Source: an uncultured Planctomycetota bacterium
GTDB lineage: Bacteria; Planctomycetota; Planctomycetia; Pirellulales; UBA1268
Assembly: GCA_905477565.1 (NCBI GenBank)
Contig: CAJQGO010000126.1
Coordinates: forward strand, 1-6,477
DNA: 6,477 nt
Reading direction: 5' to 3'
In this document: positions 1 through 5,100 of the stretch, in pieces
Layout: each line of letters begins with the position of its first letter
Position numbering within the stretch: the stretch's first letter is position 1
Notes under the pieces: generated by a model
Database searches by the model: none
Seen by the model: only the letters and a program-made list of their open reading frames with translations
Told to the model about the DNA's origin: nothing
Position numbers and translations under genes: made by a program

Positions 1-872
1 TCGGTATGTTTGGTGGAAGTGCCGCTGGTTCTGAAACCATTACAAAGGCTATCCGACAGGCAACAGAAGATACATCGGTAGCTGCCCTTGTGATGAGAAT
101 CAATTCACCGGGTGGATCAGCACTTGCCAGTGATCTTATTTGGAGAGAACTCGATCGTTGTGATAAGCCCATCGTTGCTAGCCTTTCTGACACCGCTGCG
201 AGTGGTGGGTACTATATCGCCGTAGCAGCAGATGAAATTGTGGCAGCTCCTGGAACACTGACAGGTTCTATCGGGGTGGTTGGTGGGAAGATTGCAATCG
301 GAGATGCACTTGATCGATACGGTATTCATACCGATGTTGTCAGCCGTGGTCGTAACGCAGGATGGCTGTCTTCACAGCAGCCGTTCACGGTAAGTGAAAG
401 AGATGCGTTTCGAGCTACAATGGAAGACATCTATCGTCTCTTCACATCAAAAGTAGCGCAGGGGAGACAGCTTGATCGGGAGCACCTCGACACACTTGCT
501 GAAGGGCGGGTGTTTACGGGTCGGATGGCTCAGGCTGCCGGACTTGTCGATGCTCTCGGAACGCTCGAAGATGCTGTTCTTAGAGCGGGTCAGCTTGCGG
601 AGATTCCTGATCCGGTAGCTGCGGAAAGACTGTTATTACCAAAGCCGCGTGGCTTATTCGATGAATTTCTGGGTGTCAGTGGAATTCCTCAACCAAATCC
701 TCTCGAATCACAAACTGCAGACGCCATTGCCGTTCAGCTTTTCAAGCTTTTTGGTCAATCCAGCATGAATGATGCATTGATTACCAGACTCTCCAGCAAG
801 TTCCATCTTCTTAGTCTGGTCGCGTCGGGGCAGCCACTGATGCTGCTTCCAGCAGTTGTCGAAATTCGCTAG
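1..872 (+). CDS. sppA: Signal peptide peptidase SppA-type serine protease, C-terminal part (5' truncated by window edge)
   Basis: Membrane-bound serine protease of the SppA/ClpP-like S49 family, which degrades signal peptides left in the membrane after secretion. The frame is already open at base 3, so the ATG at 6 is probably internal and the true start lies left of the window. Counting from that ATG, an oxyanion-type SPGG motif lies at residues 34-37 and the nucleophile motif AASGGYY puts the catalytic serine at residue 66 (codon 201-203), followed by the family signature TGSIGV near 86-91. The lysine that completes the Ser-Lys dyad in short SppA proteins (B. subtilis type) is not at its expected place near residues 114-121. 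This fits the long, tandem-domain E. coli type, in which the N-terminal half supplies the lysine (K209) and the C-terminal half the serine (S409). It converges on rpsG, with 49 bases between the stops. Family assignment is firm; the two-domain architecture is inferred. Confidence 0.9.
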   Translation, partial: GMFGGSAAGSETITKAIRQATEDTSVAALVMRINSPGGSALASDLIWRELDRCDKPIVASLSDTAASGGYYIAVAADEIVAAPGTLTGSIGVVGGKIAIGDALDRYGIHTDVVSRGRNAGWLSSQQPFTVSERDAFRATMEDIYRLFTSKVAQGRQLDREHLDTLAEGRVFTGRMAQAAGLVDALGTLEDAVLRAGQLAEIPDPVAAERLLLPKPRGLFDEFLGVSGIPQPNPLESQTADAIAVQLFKLFGQSSMNDALITRLSSKFHLLSLVASGQPLMLLPAVVEIR

Positions 873-878
873 GCAGTG

Positions 879-900
879 GTTTGCGCGGCAAACTCTTTCT
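879..900. terminator. Short hairpin between convergent sppA and rpsG
   Basis: A perfect 6-bp inverted repeat, GTTTGC (879-884) and GCAAAC (888-893), encloses a 3-base loop and is followed on the + strand by the pyrimidine run TCTTTCT. It lies seven bases or so after the sppA stop and about 30 bases past the rpsG stop, where a shared terminator would be expected. The stem is short and the T-run is interrupted, so this is only a plausible weak terminator. Confidence 0.35.
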
Positions 901-921
901 GCAACTGACTGAAAGGCCGGA

Positions 922-1392
922 CTACCAGGCAAAGTGAGCAAAAGCCTTATTAGCATCTGCCATGCGGTGGACGTTTTCTCGTCGAGTGATCGCAGCACCT
1001 TCACGTTTATAAGCCGCTATGACTTCTTCAGCTAATTTTTGATAGGTCGGTCGACCTTTCTTTTCACGAACGGCCAATAAAATCCAGCGTATTGCCAAAG
1101 ACTGCTGGCGACTCCTGTTGACCTGCATAGGAACTTGGTACGCGGCACCACCAACTCGTTTCGATCGAACTTCGACAGCAGGCTTTACGTTTTCAACTGC
1201 ACGCGTGAAAACCTCGATTGGTTCAGCATCATTAATCTTTTCACCGACTACATCCATAGCCTTGTAAAAGATTTGCTGCGACACACTCTTCTTGCCATCA
1301 AGCATTAAGCAGTTGATGAATTTACTTGCAAGTAGTGACTGGAATTTTGGGTCCGGCCTAAGTTGCGTGCGGCTGGCAGTGATACTTCCCAT
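922..1392 (-). CDS. rpsG: 30S ribosomal protein S7
   Basis: S7 is a primary assembly protein of the small ribosomal subunit. It nucleates folding of the 16S rRNA 3' major domain and lines the E site. The product has 156 residues, the usual length. Hallmarks visible are the N-terminal region ending in [16 protein letters not shown], the central [20 protein letters not shown] block and the C-terminal [17 protein letters not shown]. The ATG at 1392 matches the family N-terminus and is preceded by GAGG (complement of 1404-1407) about 11 bases upstream. It lies 45 bases downstream of rpsL and is almost certainly co-transcribed with it. In most bacteria fusA and tufA follow rpsG; here the next gene is the convergent sppA, so the operon ends after S7. 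Confidence 0.98.
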   Translation of the reverse strand: MGSITASRTQLRPDPKFQSLLASKFINCLMLDGKKSVSQQIFYKAMDVVGEKINDAEPIEVFTRAVENVKPAVEVRSKRVGGAAYQVPMQVNRSRQQSLAIRWILLAVREKKGRPTYQKLAEEVIAAYKREGAAITRRENVHRMADANKAFAHFAW

Positions 1393-1437
1393 GAACTGAT
1401 TTTCCTCAAATAAAAACTAAGTGAATTGATACGTCGT

Positions 1438-1806
1438 CTAGTCGCGTTTTGCACCGTAGAGACTTCGAGATTGCTTGCGTCCCTGAACACCAAGGGTATC
1501 GAGTGCACCACGGATCACATGGTACCGAACACCTGGAAGGTCACGAACACGACCACCACGGATGAGAACAATTGAATGTTCTTGAAGGTTATGGCCTTCG
1601 CCGGGGATGTAGACGGTAACTTCTTTCTGGTTCGACAAACGAACACGTGCAATTTTCCGTAAAGCAGAGTTAGGCTTCTTTGGAGTCATCGTTCGAACTT
1701 GCAGGCAGACGCCACGTTTTTGTGGGCATCTATCGAGCACGGGTGATTTCGAAAACCGACGTTTCGGTCGTCGACGGCTACGGACAAGTTGGCTGATCGT
1801 GGGCAT
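1438..1806 (-). CDS. rpsL: 30S ribosomal protein S12, with Arg at position 88
   Basis: S12 sits at the decoding centre and controls translational accuracy. The product has 122 residues and aligns without gaps to E. coli S12 up to position 91. Conserved blocks are CPQKRGVC (27-34), [11 protein letters not shown] (41-51, with K43 and K44 present), [10 protein letters not shown] (69-78) and DLPGVRYH (89-96). D89, the residue methylthiolated by RimO in other bacteria, is present. Residue 88 is arginine (CGT, complement of 1543-1545) instead of the usual lysine; K88R is a well-known streptomycin-resistance substitution. The N-terminus (residues 10-26) is unusually arginine-rich and diverged, and the C-terminus is slightly short. 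No convincing Shine-Dalgarno sequence precedes the ATG at 1806. It is the first gene of a two-gene operon with rpsG. Confidence 0.98.
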   Translation of the reverse strand: MPTISQLVRSRRRPKRRFSKSPVLDRCPQKRGVCLQVRTMTPKKPNSALRKIARVRLSNQKEVTVYIPGEGHNLQEHSIVLIRGGRVRDLPGVRYHVIRGALDTLGVQGRKQSRSLYGAKRD

Positions 1807-2006
1807 GGAGCATTTCGTAAATTGAGTCTTGTTTGTTTTTTGGGGACACCGACAACATCAGGGTGATGAACCCGAGTTGACTGATTCTCAAAGCTGACAG
1901 AATCACATCCTCAAGCCGTGTAAGGTAGCTAAAAAAAGGATGTAGAGGAAGCGGCCTTAAGAAAATGGCGGCAAAATAACGGTCTGAGGAAGCTGTCCAT
2001 TCCAGG
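1807..2006 (-). promoter_or_regulatory. Gap between fhcC and rpsL: presumed rpsL leader with inverted repeats
   Basis: This 200-base non-coding stretch should hold the end of fhcC transcription and the start of the rpsL-rpsG operon. A 7-bp inverted repeat, TGATTCT (1882-1888) and AGAATCA (1899-1905) around a 10-base loop, is the clearest structure. Beside it is a smaller one, GGGT (1861-1864) and ACCC (1870-1873). On the - strand a run of seven T (1931-1937) lies about 70 bases past the fhcC stop, but no strong stem directly precedes it, so I do not call a terminator. I found no convincing -35/-10 pair. The repeats could be a leader structure for autogenous ribosomal-protein control; this is inference only. 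Confidence 0.35.
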
Positions 2007-2867
2007 TTATGCACTTGCGGGTGTCAGGATTTCACCGCGACATCCAGCCAGGCTGTCTCCGTGCCACTGCTGCCAAGGACCGGTCCATGCAGTTTTTTGA
2101 GCGGCTGGAAAACCAGTGTTCACGAGGTGCTTCTCTAAAAGTGCCATAAAAGCAGGTCGCCAGATGCCACCTTTGAGAAAAGTTGGCGGAATGTACGCTG
2201 AGGCCTCATGACAAAAACTTTTTGTGCCAAGAAGCACTATTGAACCTCGTCGCATTCCGAGGCCAGTATGAGGTCCGGGCTGTCCAGCAATGAGTATCGT
2301 GCCAGCGAGAAGTTCAAAGCCTGTTGCTTCGCCAGCGTTTCCTCCAATAGCGAGAAGCCCTCTTCGCATTCTGCTGCCAGCAAGCGAGCCCACAGAGCCA
2401 TCAATAATCACTTGGCCGCCAATCATGCCCTGGCGATCGCCAGGCAGGGATCCAACAGCATTGTCTCCTGCATCTCCAAGAACACGGATTTCACCTCCCC
2501 GCATTCCACATGCAAGCCAATCAGCTGCCGAACCTTTGATGAGAAGTTTCCCCCCCGTCATCTGCTCTCCTGAATGTCGGCCGAGATTCCCCTGGACGAT
2601 GATAGTTCCTGATTGCATGCCGGCCCCAAGAAAATGTACTCGTGAGAAGTCACCACAACACTCAATCTGTTCATCTTCCGGATTTCCATCGACATGAAAA
2701 AAGTCATTCAGTTGTGCGGGCTGATTATCACAAAGTATCGGTAGTTGCTCGATGGCAGCAAGACTTTGTGTTGCTACAAACTCTGGAAGGAGACCCTGGA
2801 CAGACAGAGAACGACATGGCAATCCTTTGTCTGATGAGTCAGTCCGGACAGTGAGTAGAAGAGGCAT
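2007..2867 (-). CDS. fhcC: Formylmethanofuran dehydrogenase subunit C-like protein (GXGXG repeat protein)
   Basis: Likely subunit C of the formyltransferase/hydrolase complex (Fhc), which in tetrahydromethanopterin-linked C1 metabolism releases the formyl group as formate; the homologous archaeal FwdC belongs to formylmethanofuran dehydrogenase. The 286-residue product has seven repeats of about 19 residues (pattern G-x-x-M-x-x-G-x-I-x-V-x-G), centred on M84, M103, M122, M148, M167, L187 and M205. These are typical of the right-handed beta-helix shared by FwdC/FhcC and the C-terminal domain of glutamate synthase. The N-terminal 75 residues and the C-terminal block from about 215 (SFCHEASAYIPPTFLKGG) favour FhcC over a glutamate synthase fragment. 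No clear ribosome-binding site precedes the ATG at 2867. It stands alone: rpsL is 200 bases downstream and the upstream neighbour is divergent, so fhcA, fhcB and fhcD are not adjacent here. As a structural subunit it has no catalytic residues to check. Confidence 0.8.
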   Translation of the reverse strand: MPLLLTVRTDSSDKGLPCRSLSVQGLLPEFVATQSLAAIEQLPILCDNQPAQLNDFFHVDGNPEDEQIECCGDFSRVHFLGAGMQSGTIIVQGNLGRHSGEQMTGGKLLIKGSAADWLACGMRGGEIRVLGDAGDNAVGSLPGDRQGMIGGQVIIDGSVGSLAGSRMRRGLLAIGGNAGEATGFELLAGTILIAGQPGPHTGLGMRRGSIVLLGTKSFCHEASAYIPPTFLKGGIWRPAFMALLEKHLVNTGFPAAQKTAWTGPWQQWHGDSLAGCRGEILTPASA

Positions 2868-3174
2868 GGCAAGAATTCGAGAAGAGGGGTTAAAAGTTTT
2901 TTCGAATGCAGTTTCGGAACGTTACCGGCAGTACATATCACGAAAATGCCATGAAGGCAAAGCATGGCAGAGTCAGCGTTGTACCGGTCACTTGTAGCAG
3001 GGCCAAAAGTCTGCTGTTTCCGAGCATGAAAAGCATTGGCTTTTTGGTCTTTGTCATGCAGATCCGTCGAGTCCGGCTAAAGAGTTTTTGACTGGACCTT
3101 ACGGGTTGCGCGAGTCTTGTCGTCCGGAGGAGTTCAATTCTGGTCAGATTTAAGCCCACCGGGGGGTTTCTGCG
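2868..3174. other. Non-coding part of the divergent intergenic region
   Basis: This stretch separates fhcC (- strand) from the lipid cluster (+ strand) and should contain the fhcC promoter. No recognisable protein is encoded. The open frames present, including a 39-codon - strand frame at 2938-3057 with a basic start and hydrophobic body, have no good ribosome-binding site and resemble no family I know. A small AT-rich inverted repeat, AAAAGC (3029-3034) and GCTTTT (3039-3044), is the only structure noted. Confidence 0.5.
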
Positions 3175-3190
3175 TTGTGTCTCTCACAAC
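3174..3190. repeat. Inverted repeat GTTGTG-N5-CACAAC overlapping the possible -35 region
   Basis: Perfect 6-bp arms (3174-3179 and 3185-3190) with a 5-base spacer give a dyad 17 bases long, the size of a typical helix-turn-helix repressor site. It overlaps the candidate -35 element of the lipid cluster. Two more palindromes follow before the start codon: TTTTTG-N4-CAAAAA (3226-3241) and the perfect 10-bp palindrome TTTCCGGAAA (3257-3266). The symmetry is seen directly; the operator role is inferred. Confidence 0.4.
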
Positions 3191-3202
3191 AAACTTTATA
3201 CT
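3175..3202 (+). promoter_or_regulatory. Possible promoter of the lipid cluster
   Basis: A sigma70-like -10 box TATACT (3197-3202, one mismatch to consensus) lies 16 bases after a poor -35 candidate TTGTGT (3175-3180). It would give a 5' leader of about 70 bases before the first dehydratase gene. The -10 is good, the -35 weak. It overlaps the GTTGTG/CACAAC inverted repeat at 3174-3190, which could therefore act as an operator. Confidence 0.3.
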
Positions 3203-3276
3203 TTCTCCGAGTTAGATGGTGAGATTTTTTGGTCACAAAAATGAGATATTGATCAGTTTCCGGAAATGGTAGGGCT

Positions 3277-3822
3277 ATGCGATTCACGCTTCTTGATCGA
3301 ATTGTCGAGGTAGATCCAGGGAAGAGTATTACCGCAGTGAAGGCGGTATCTTTGTCGGAGGAGTATCTCGCGGACCATTTCCCGAGGTTTCCCGTTCTTC
3401 CCGGTGTTTTCATGTTAGAAGCGATGACTCAGGCGGCTGCTTGGACGATTCGTCTGGGAGAGGATTTTGCAAATAGCATCGTTGTCCTGCGAACTGCCCG
3501 CAATGTGAAATACGGTGACTTTGTGGAACCCGGAAAAGTGCTTACTGTCCACGCGGAGGTGCTGTCTCAGGATTCTCATCGTACAAAAGTGAAAGCAAGC
3601 GGGATGGTCGGTGACAGGACAAGTTTGACAGCTCGGTTAGAGCTTGAACGCTACAACCTTGCCGATAAGCGTCCTTATGGTGATGCAATGGATGTCCGAG
3701 TACGTTCAGAAATGCGTCGATTATGGACAGTTCTGAATCCAGGGAAGCGCGGTCCCTCCGGGGCAGGGCAGATGGTCTATGGAATCTCACCGGAAATGAC
3801 CTCTCCGTCAGGCGTTGTGTAA
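3277..3822 (+). CDS. FabZ/FabA-like hotdog 3-hydroxyacyl-ACP dehydratase (first copy)
   Basis: Probable dehydratase converting 3-hydroxyacyl-ACP to the trans-2-enoyl-ACP in a fatty-acid-type chain extension. The hotdog fold spans about residues 1-126. The active-site helix segment has H34 in DHFPRFPVLPGV and E48 in MLEAMTQ, the same 14-residue spacing as H54 and E68 of E. coli FabZ, so it should be catalytically competent. At 181 residues it is about 30 longer than ordinary FabZ; the extra part is a C-terminal tail (about 127-181), rich in Arg, Gly and Ser, that I do not recognise. The ATG at 3277 gives the expected FabZ-like N-terminus, although only weak purine-rich sequence (GGTAGGG, 3268-3274) precedes it. 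It shares its N-terminal pattern (GK-x-x-TAVK-x-VSL-x-EE) with the second dehydratase at 4491-5006, which suggests duplication. Its exact substrate is unknown. Confidence 0.88.
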   Translation: MRFTLLDRIVEVDPGKSITAVKAVSLSEEYLADHFPRFPVLPGVFMLEAMTQAAAWTIRLGEDFANSIVVLRTARNVKYGDFVEPGKVLTVHAEVLSQDSHRTKVKASGMVGDRTSLTARLELERYNLADKRPYGDAMDVRVRSEMRRLWTVLNPGKRGPSGAGQMVYGISPEMTSPSGVV

Positions 3823-4017
3823 GGCGAAAGCCCGAGACCCCGGAGGAATCCGGAGAAGCCTACAATCGCTCGTTTTTGCGTAGATTGCCTGTTCAAAGTG
3901 CTGAATCTGCTGATTGTGCCGCTTTTACCAGCGAAGAATTCAATTACTCGGCTTTCCATCTAAGATGGTCGAGATTACAACCTACGATGGCGAACGAGTT
4001 TTCCAATCTTACGTAAA
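3823..4017 (+). other. Gap between first dehydratase and ACP gene
   Basis: About 200 bases with no recognisable gene. A small hairpin, CCGGA (3840-3844) and TCCGG (3849-3853) with a GGAA loop, lies just after the dehydratase stop and lacks a T-run. A weaker imperfect stem, CAATC (3864-3868) with GATTG (3883-3887), follows. A 19-codon frame from ATG 3965 ends with a TGA at 4022-4024 that overlaps the ATG at 4024. It could act as a leader peptide, but this may be chance. Confidence 0.4.
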
Positions 4018-4021
4018 GGTG
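4015..4021 (+). promoter_or_regulatory. Ribosome-binding site that decides the ACP start
   Basis: AAAGGTG, with GGTG at 4018-4021, lies eight bases before the ATG at 4030. It is too close to the upstream GTG (4021) and ATG (4024), which it overlaps or nearly touches, so the ATG at 4030 is the better start. Confidence 0.5.
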
Positions 4022-4029
4022 TGATGTCG

Positions 4030-4416
4030 ATGCCGTCTCGAGATGAAATTTTTGAAAAAGTACAGGCTGCCCTCGTTGATGCTTTGGGGGTAGATGATGA
4101 TGAAGTGACTCCAGAAGCGACAATGGTCGGTGATCTTGGCGCAGAGTCAATCGATTTCCTTGATATCGTCTTCCGTTTAGAGAAGGCTTTCAGTATCAAG
4201 ATTCCAAGAAGCGAACTGTTTCCAGAAGATGTTTTGTCCAGCACGGACTTTGTCGTTGACGGCAAGTTAAATGATGCTGGCATCGCAGCACTCAAGGAGC
4301 GAATGCCCTTTGTTGATCTGGCAAAGTTTGAAGCGAACCCGAGTGTTCAGAATTTCCCAAATATTCTTACTGTCGAGGACATGGTTCGCTACGTTCAGAG
4401 TAAACTTGGCGGTTAA
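4030..4416 (+). CDS. Acyl carrier protein with an internal insertion
   Basis: Carries acyl intermediates on a 4'-phosphopantetheine arm. Helix I is residues about 4-20, and the attachment motif GAESIDFLDI follows, with the modified serine at residue 40 (DSL replaced by ESI). The LEKAFSIKIP segment after it is typical ACP helix II, and the last helix (LTVEDMVRYVQSKL, 113-126) matches ACP helix IV. With 128 residues it is some 50 longer than a standard ACP (about 78). The extra residues (roughly 62-112, including ELFPEDVL and GKLNDAGIAALKE) lie between helix II and the last helix, in the region where helix III contacts partner enzymes. The start at 4030 is chosen on ribosome-binding-site spacing; an upstream ATG at 4024 or GTG at 4021 would add two or three residues. 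It is flanked by the two dehydratases and probably serves them and the downstream ketosynthase. A dedicated ACP of a specialised acyl pathway is more likely than the housekeeping AcpP. Confidence 0.92.
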   Translation: MPSRDEIFEKVQAALVDALGVDDDEVTPEATMVGDLGAESIDFLDIVFRLEKAFSIKIPRSELFPEDVLSSTDFVVDGKLNDAGIAALKERMPFVDLAKFEANPSVQNFPNILTVEDMVRYVQSKLGG

Positions 4417-4441
4417 TACGACGCGGGATGCTTGTAGTCTT

Positions 4442-4470
4442 TTGAGCCTAGGTTTGTCTCGCTGTATGCT
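4442..4470 (+). promoter_or_regulatory. Possible internal promoter before the second dehydratase
   Basis: TTGAGC (4442-4447) and TATGCT (4465-4470) each match four of six consensus bases and are separated by 17 bases, the optimal spacing. Transcription would start only about 15 bases before the ATG at 4491, leaving little room for the GGAG at 4475-4478. Weak support; the gene may simply be read from the upstream promoter. Confidence 0.25.
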
Positions 4471-4490
4471 AAACGGAGTAAAACTGCGCT

Positions 4491-5006
4491 ATGCGTTGGT
4501 TCTGGATCGATCGTTTCAATGAATTTGTTCGTGGTAAACAAGCGACAGCCGTGAAGAACGTTTCTCTTGCAGAGGAACATCTTCATGATCATTTTCCGGG
4601 TGCTGCCCTGATGCCAAATTCTTTGATCGTTGAGGGAATGGCACAAACGGCTGGTCTGCTTATTGCAGACGCCTTGGAATTCAACCGACGGGTTGTTCTT
4701 GCAAAGGTTGCCAAGGCAGAGTTTCAATATGACGCTGTTCCGGGCGACTCTATTCTTTTTCGTGCGGTAATTGATGAACTCAAGCCGACGGGCTCTCTTG
4801 CCAGTGTGGAAAGTGTTATTGTTGACGAGAAGGGTGAGGAGCGGCCCCAGGGCAAAGCAGAATTGTTTTTCGCACATCTTGAGCCTGGTGAAGGTGTTCC
4901 CAAACTGTTCGAGCCAGAGGAGTTGCTCAAATGGCTCGATCACATGCACATCTACGATATTGGCCAAGATGAGGTCGGAAATCCACTCTCAAGACCTGAC
5001 TGGTAG
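4491..5006 (+). CDS. FabZ-like hotdog dehydratase (second, variant copy)
   Basis: A second hotdog-fold protein of the FabZ/FabA family, 171 residues, probably acting on ACP-bound acyl intermediates. The catalytic pair is retained: H34 in HDHFPG and E48 in LIVEGMAQ, at exactly the same positions as in the first copy. However, the loop between them reads AALMPNS instead of the FabZ-type RPIMPGV. The glycine that normally begins the central helix next to the active site is therefore replaced by asparagine-serine. The hotdog core spans about 1-130, followed by a 40-residue tail rich in acidic and aromatic residues. GGAG at 4475-4478 lies 12 bases before the ATG, a rather long spacing. It starts 74 bases after the ACP stop and ends 94 bases before the ketosynthase. 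It may be a dehydratase for another chain length, an isomerase like FabA, or a non-catalytic partner of the first copy; sequence alone cannot decide. Confidence 0.85.
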   Translation: MRWFWIDRFNEFVRGKQATAVKNVSLAEEHLHDHFPGAALMPNSLIVEGMAQTAGLLIADALEFNRRVVLAKVAKAEFQYDAVPGDSILFRAVIDELKPTGSLASVESVIVDEKGEERPQGKAELFFAHLEPGEGVPKLFEPEELLKWLDHMHIYDIGQDEVGNPLSRPDW

Positions 5007-5015
5007 GCCTGCGAG

Positions 5016-5045
5016 CCTGATGTCGCTATTGTAGTAGCCATCAGG
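5016..5045 (+). other. Stem-loop between second dehydratase and ketosynthase (hairpin 1)
   Basis: CCTGATG (5016-5022) pairs with CATCAGG (5039-5045), and inside it GCTA (5025-5028) pairs with TAGC (5035-5038). This gives an 11-bp stem with a 2-base bulge and a 6-base loop, starting ten bases after the upstream stop codon. No T-run follows, so it is not a standard terminator. It may be an mRNA-processing or stability element. Confidence 0.55.
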
Positions 5046-5058
5046 TTCTGGCATTAGG

Positions 5059-5075
5059 CCGGAACGTCTTTCCGG
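5059..5075 (+). other. Second stem-loop before the ketosynthase gene (hairpin 2)
   Basis: Perfect 6-bp arms CCGGAA (5059-5064) and TTCCGG (5070-5075) enclose a 5-base loop. The element ends 14 bases before the strong ribosome-binding site of the ketosynthase gene and lies 13 bases after hairpin 1. No T-run follows it. Confidence 0.45.
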
Positions 5076-5089
5076 AATCTGAAAGCATG

Positions 5090-5095
5090 AAGGAG
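5090..5095 (+). promoter_or_regulatory. Strong Shine-Dalgarno sequence of the ketosynthase gene
   Basis: AAGGAG lies five bases before the ATG at 5101. It is the only near-consensus ribosome-binding site in the window and fixes this start. Neighbouring genes have weak or no such site, so the ketosynthase may be translated more strongly than they are. Confidence 0.75.
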
Positions 5096-5100
5096 CTGTA

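Noticed and set aside
1778..2014. Open frame of 78 codons on the - strand between fhcC and rpsL
   Set aside because: It overlaps the rpsL start and the fhcC end, has no ribosome-binding site and resembles no known family; a chance frame in the rpsL leader.
2290..2697. 135-codon + strand frame inside fhcC
   Set aside because: Proline/serine/arginine-rich composition typical of an antisense shadow; the - strand frame has clear GXGXG repeats and is the real gene.
3029..3044. AAAAGC/GCTTTT hairpin in the divergent intergenic region considered as a terminator
   Set aside because: Short AT-rich stem with no adjacent gene end to terminate and only an interrupted T-run.
2938..3057. 39-codon - strand frame with basic N-terminus and hydrophobic body, like a tiny membrane peptide
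   Set aside because: Only a minimal GGA precedes the ATG, and nothing else supports translation; cannot be told from chance.
3723..4016. 97-codon + strand frame overlapping the end of the first dehydratase and the following gap
   Set aside because: Considered as a frameshifted continuation of the dehydratase, but its sequence resembles no hotdog extension and has no ribosome-binding site.
4413..4967. 184-codon - strand frame antisense to the second dehydratase
   Set aside because: Long, but the + strand frame carries the FabZ catalytic motif; this frame shows no recognisable domain and is a shadow.
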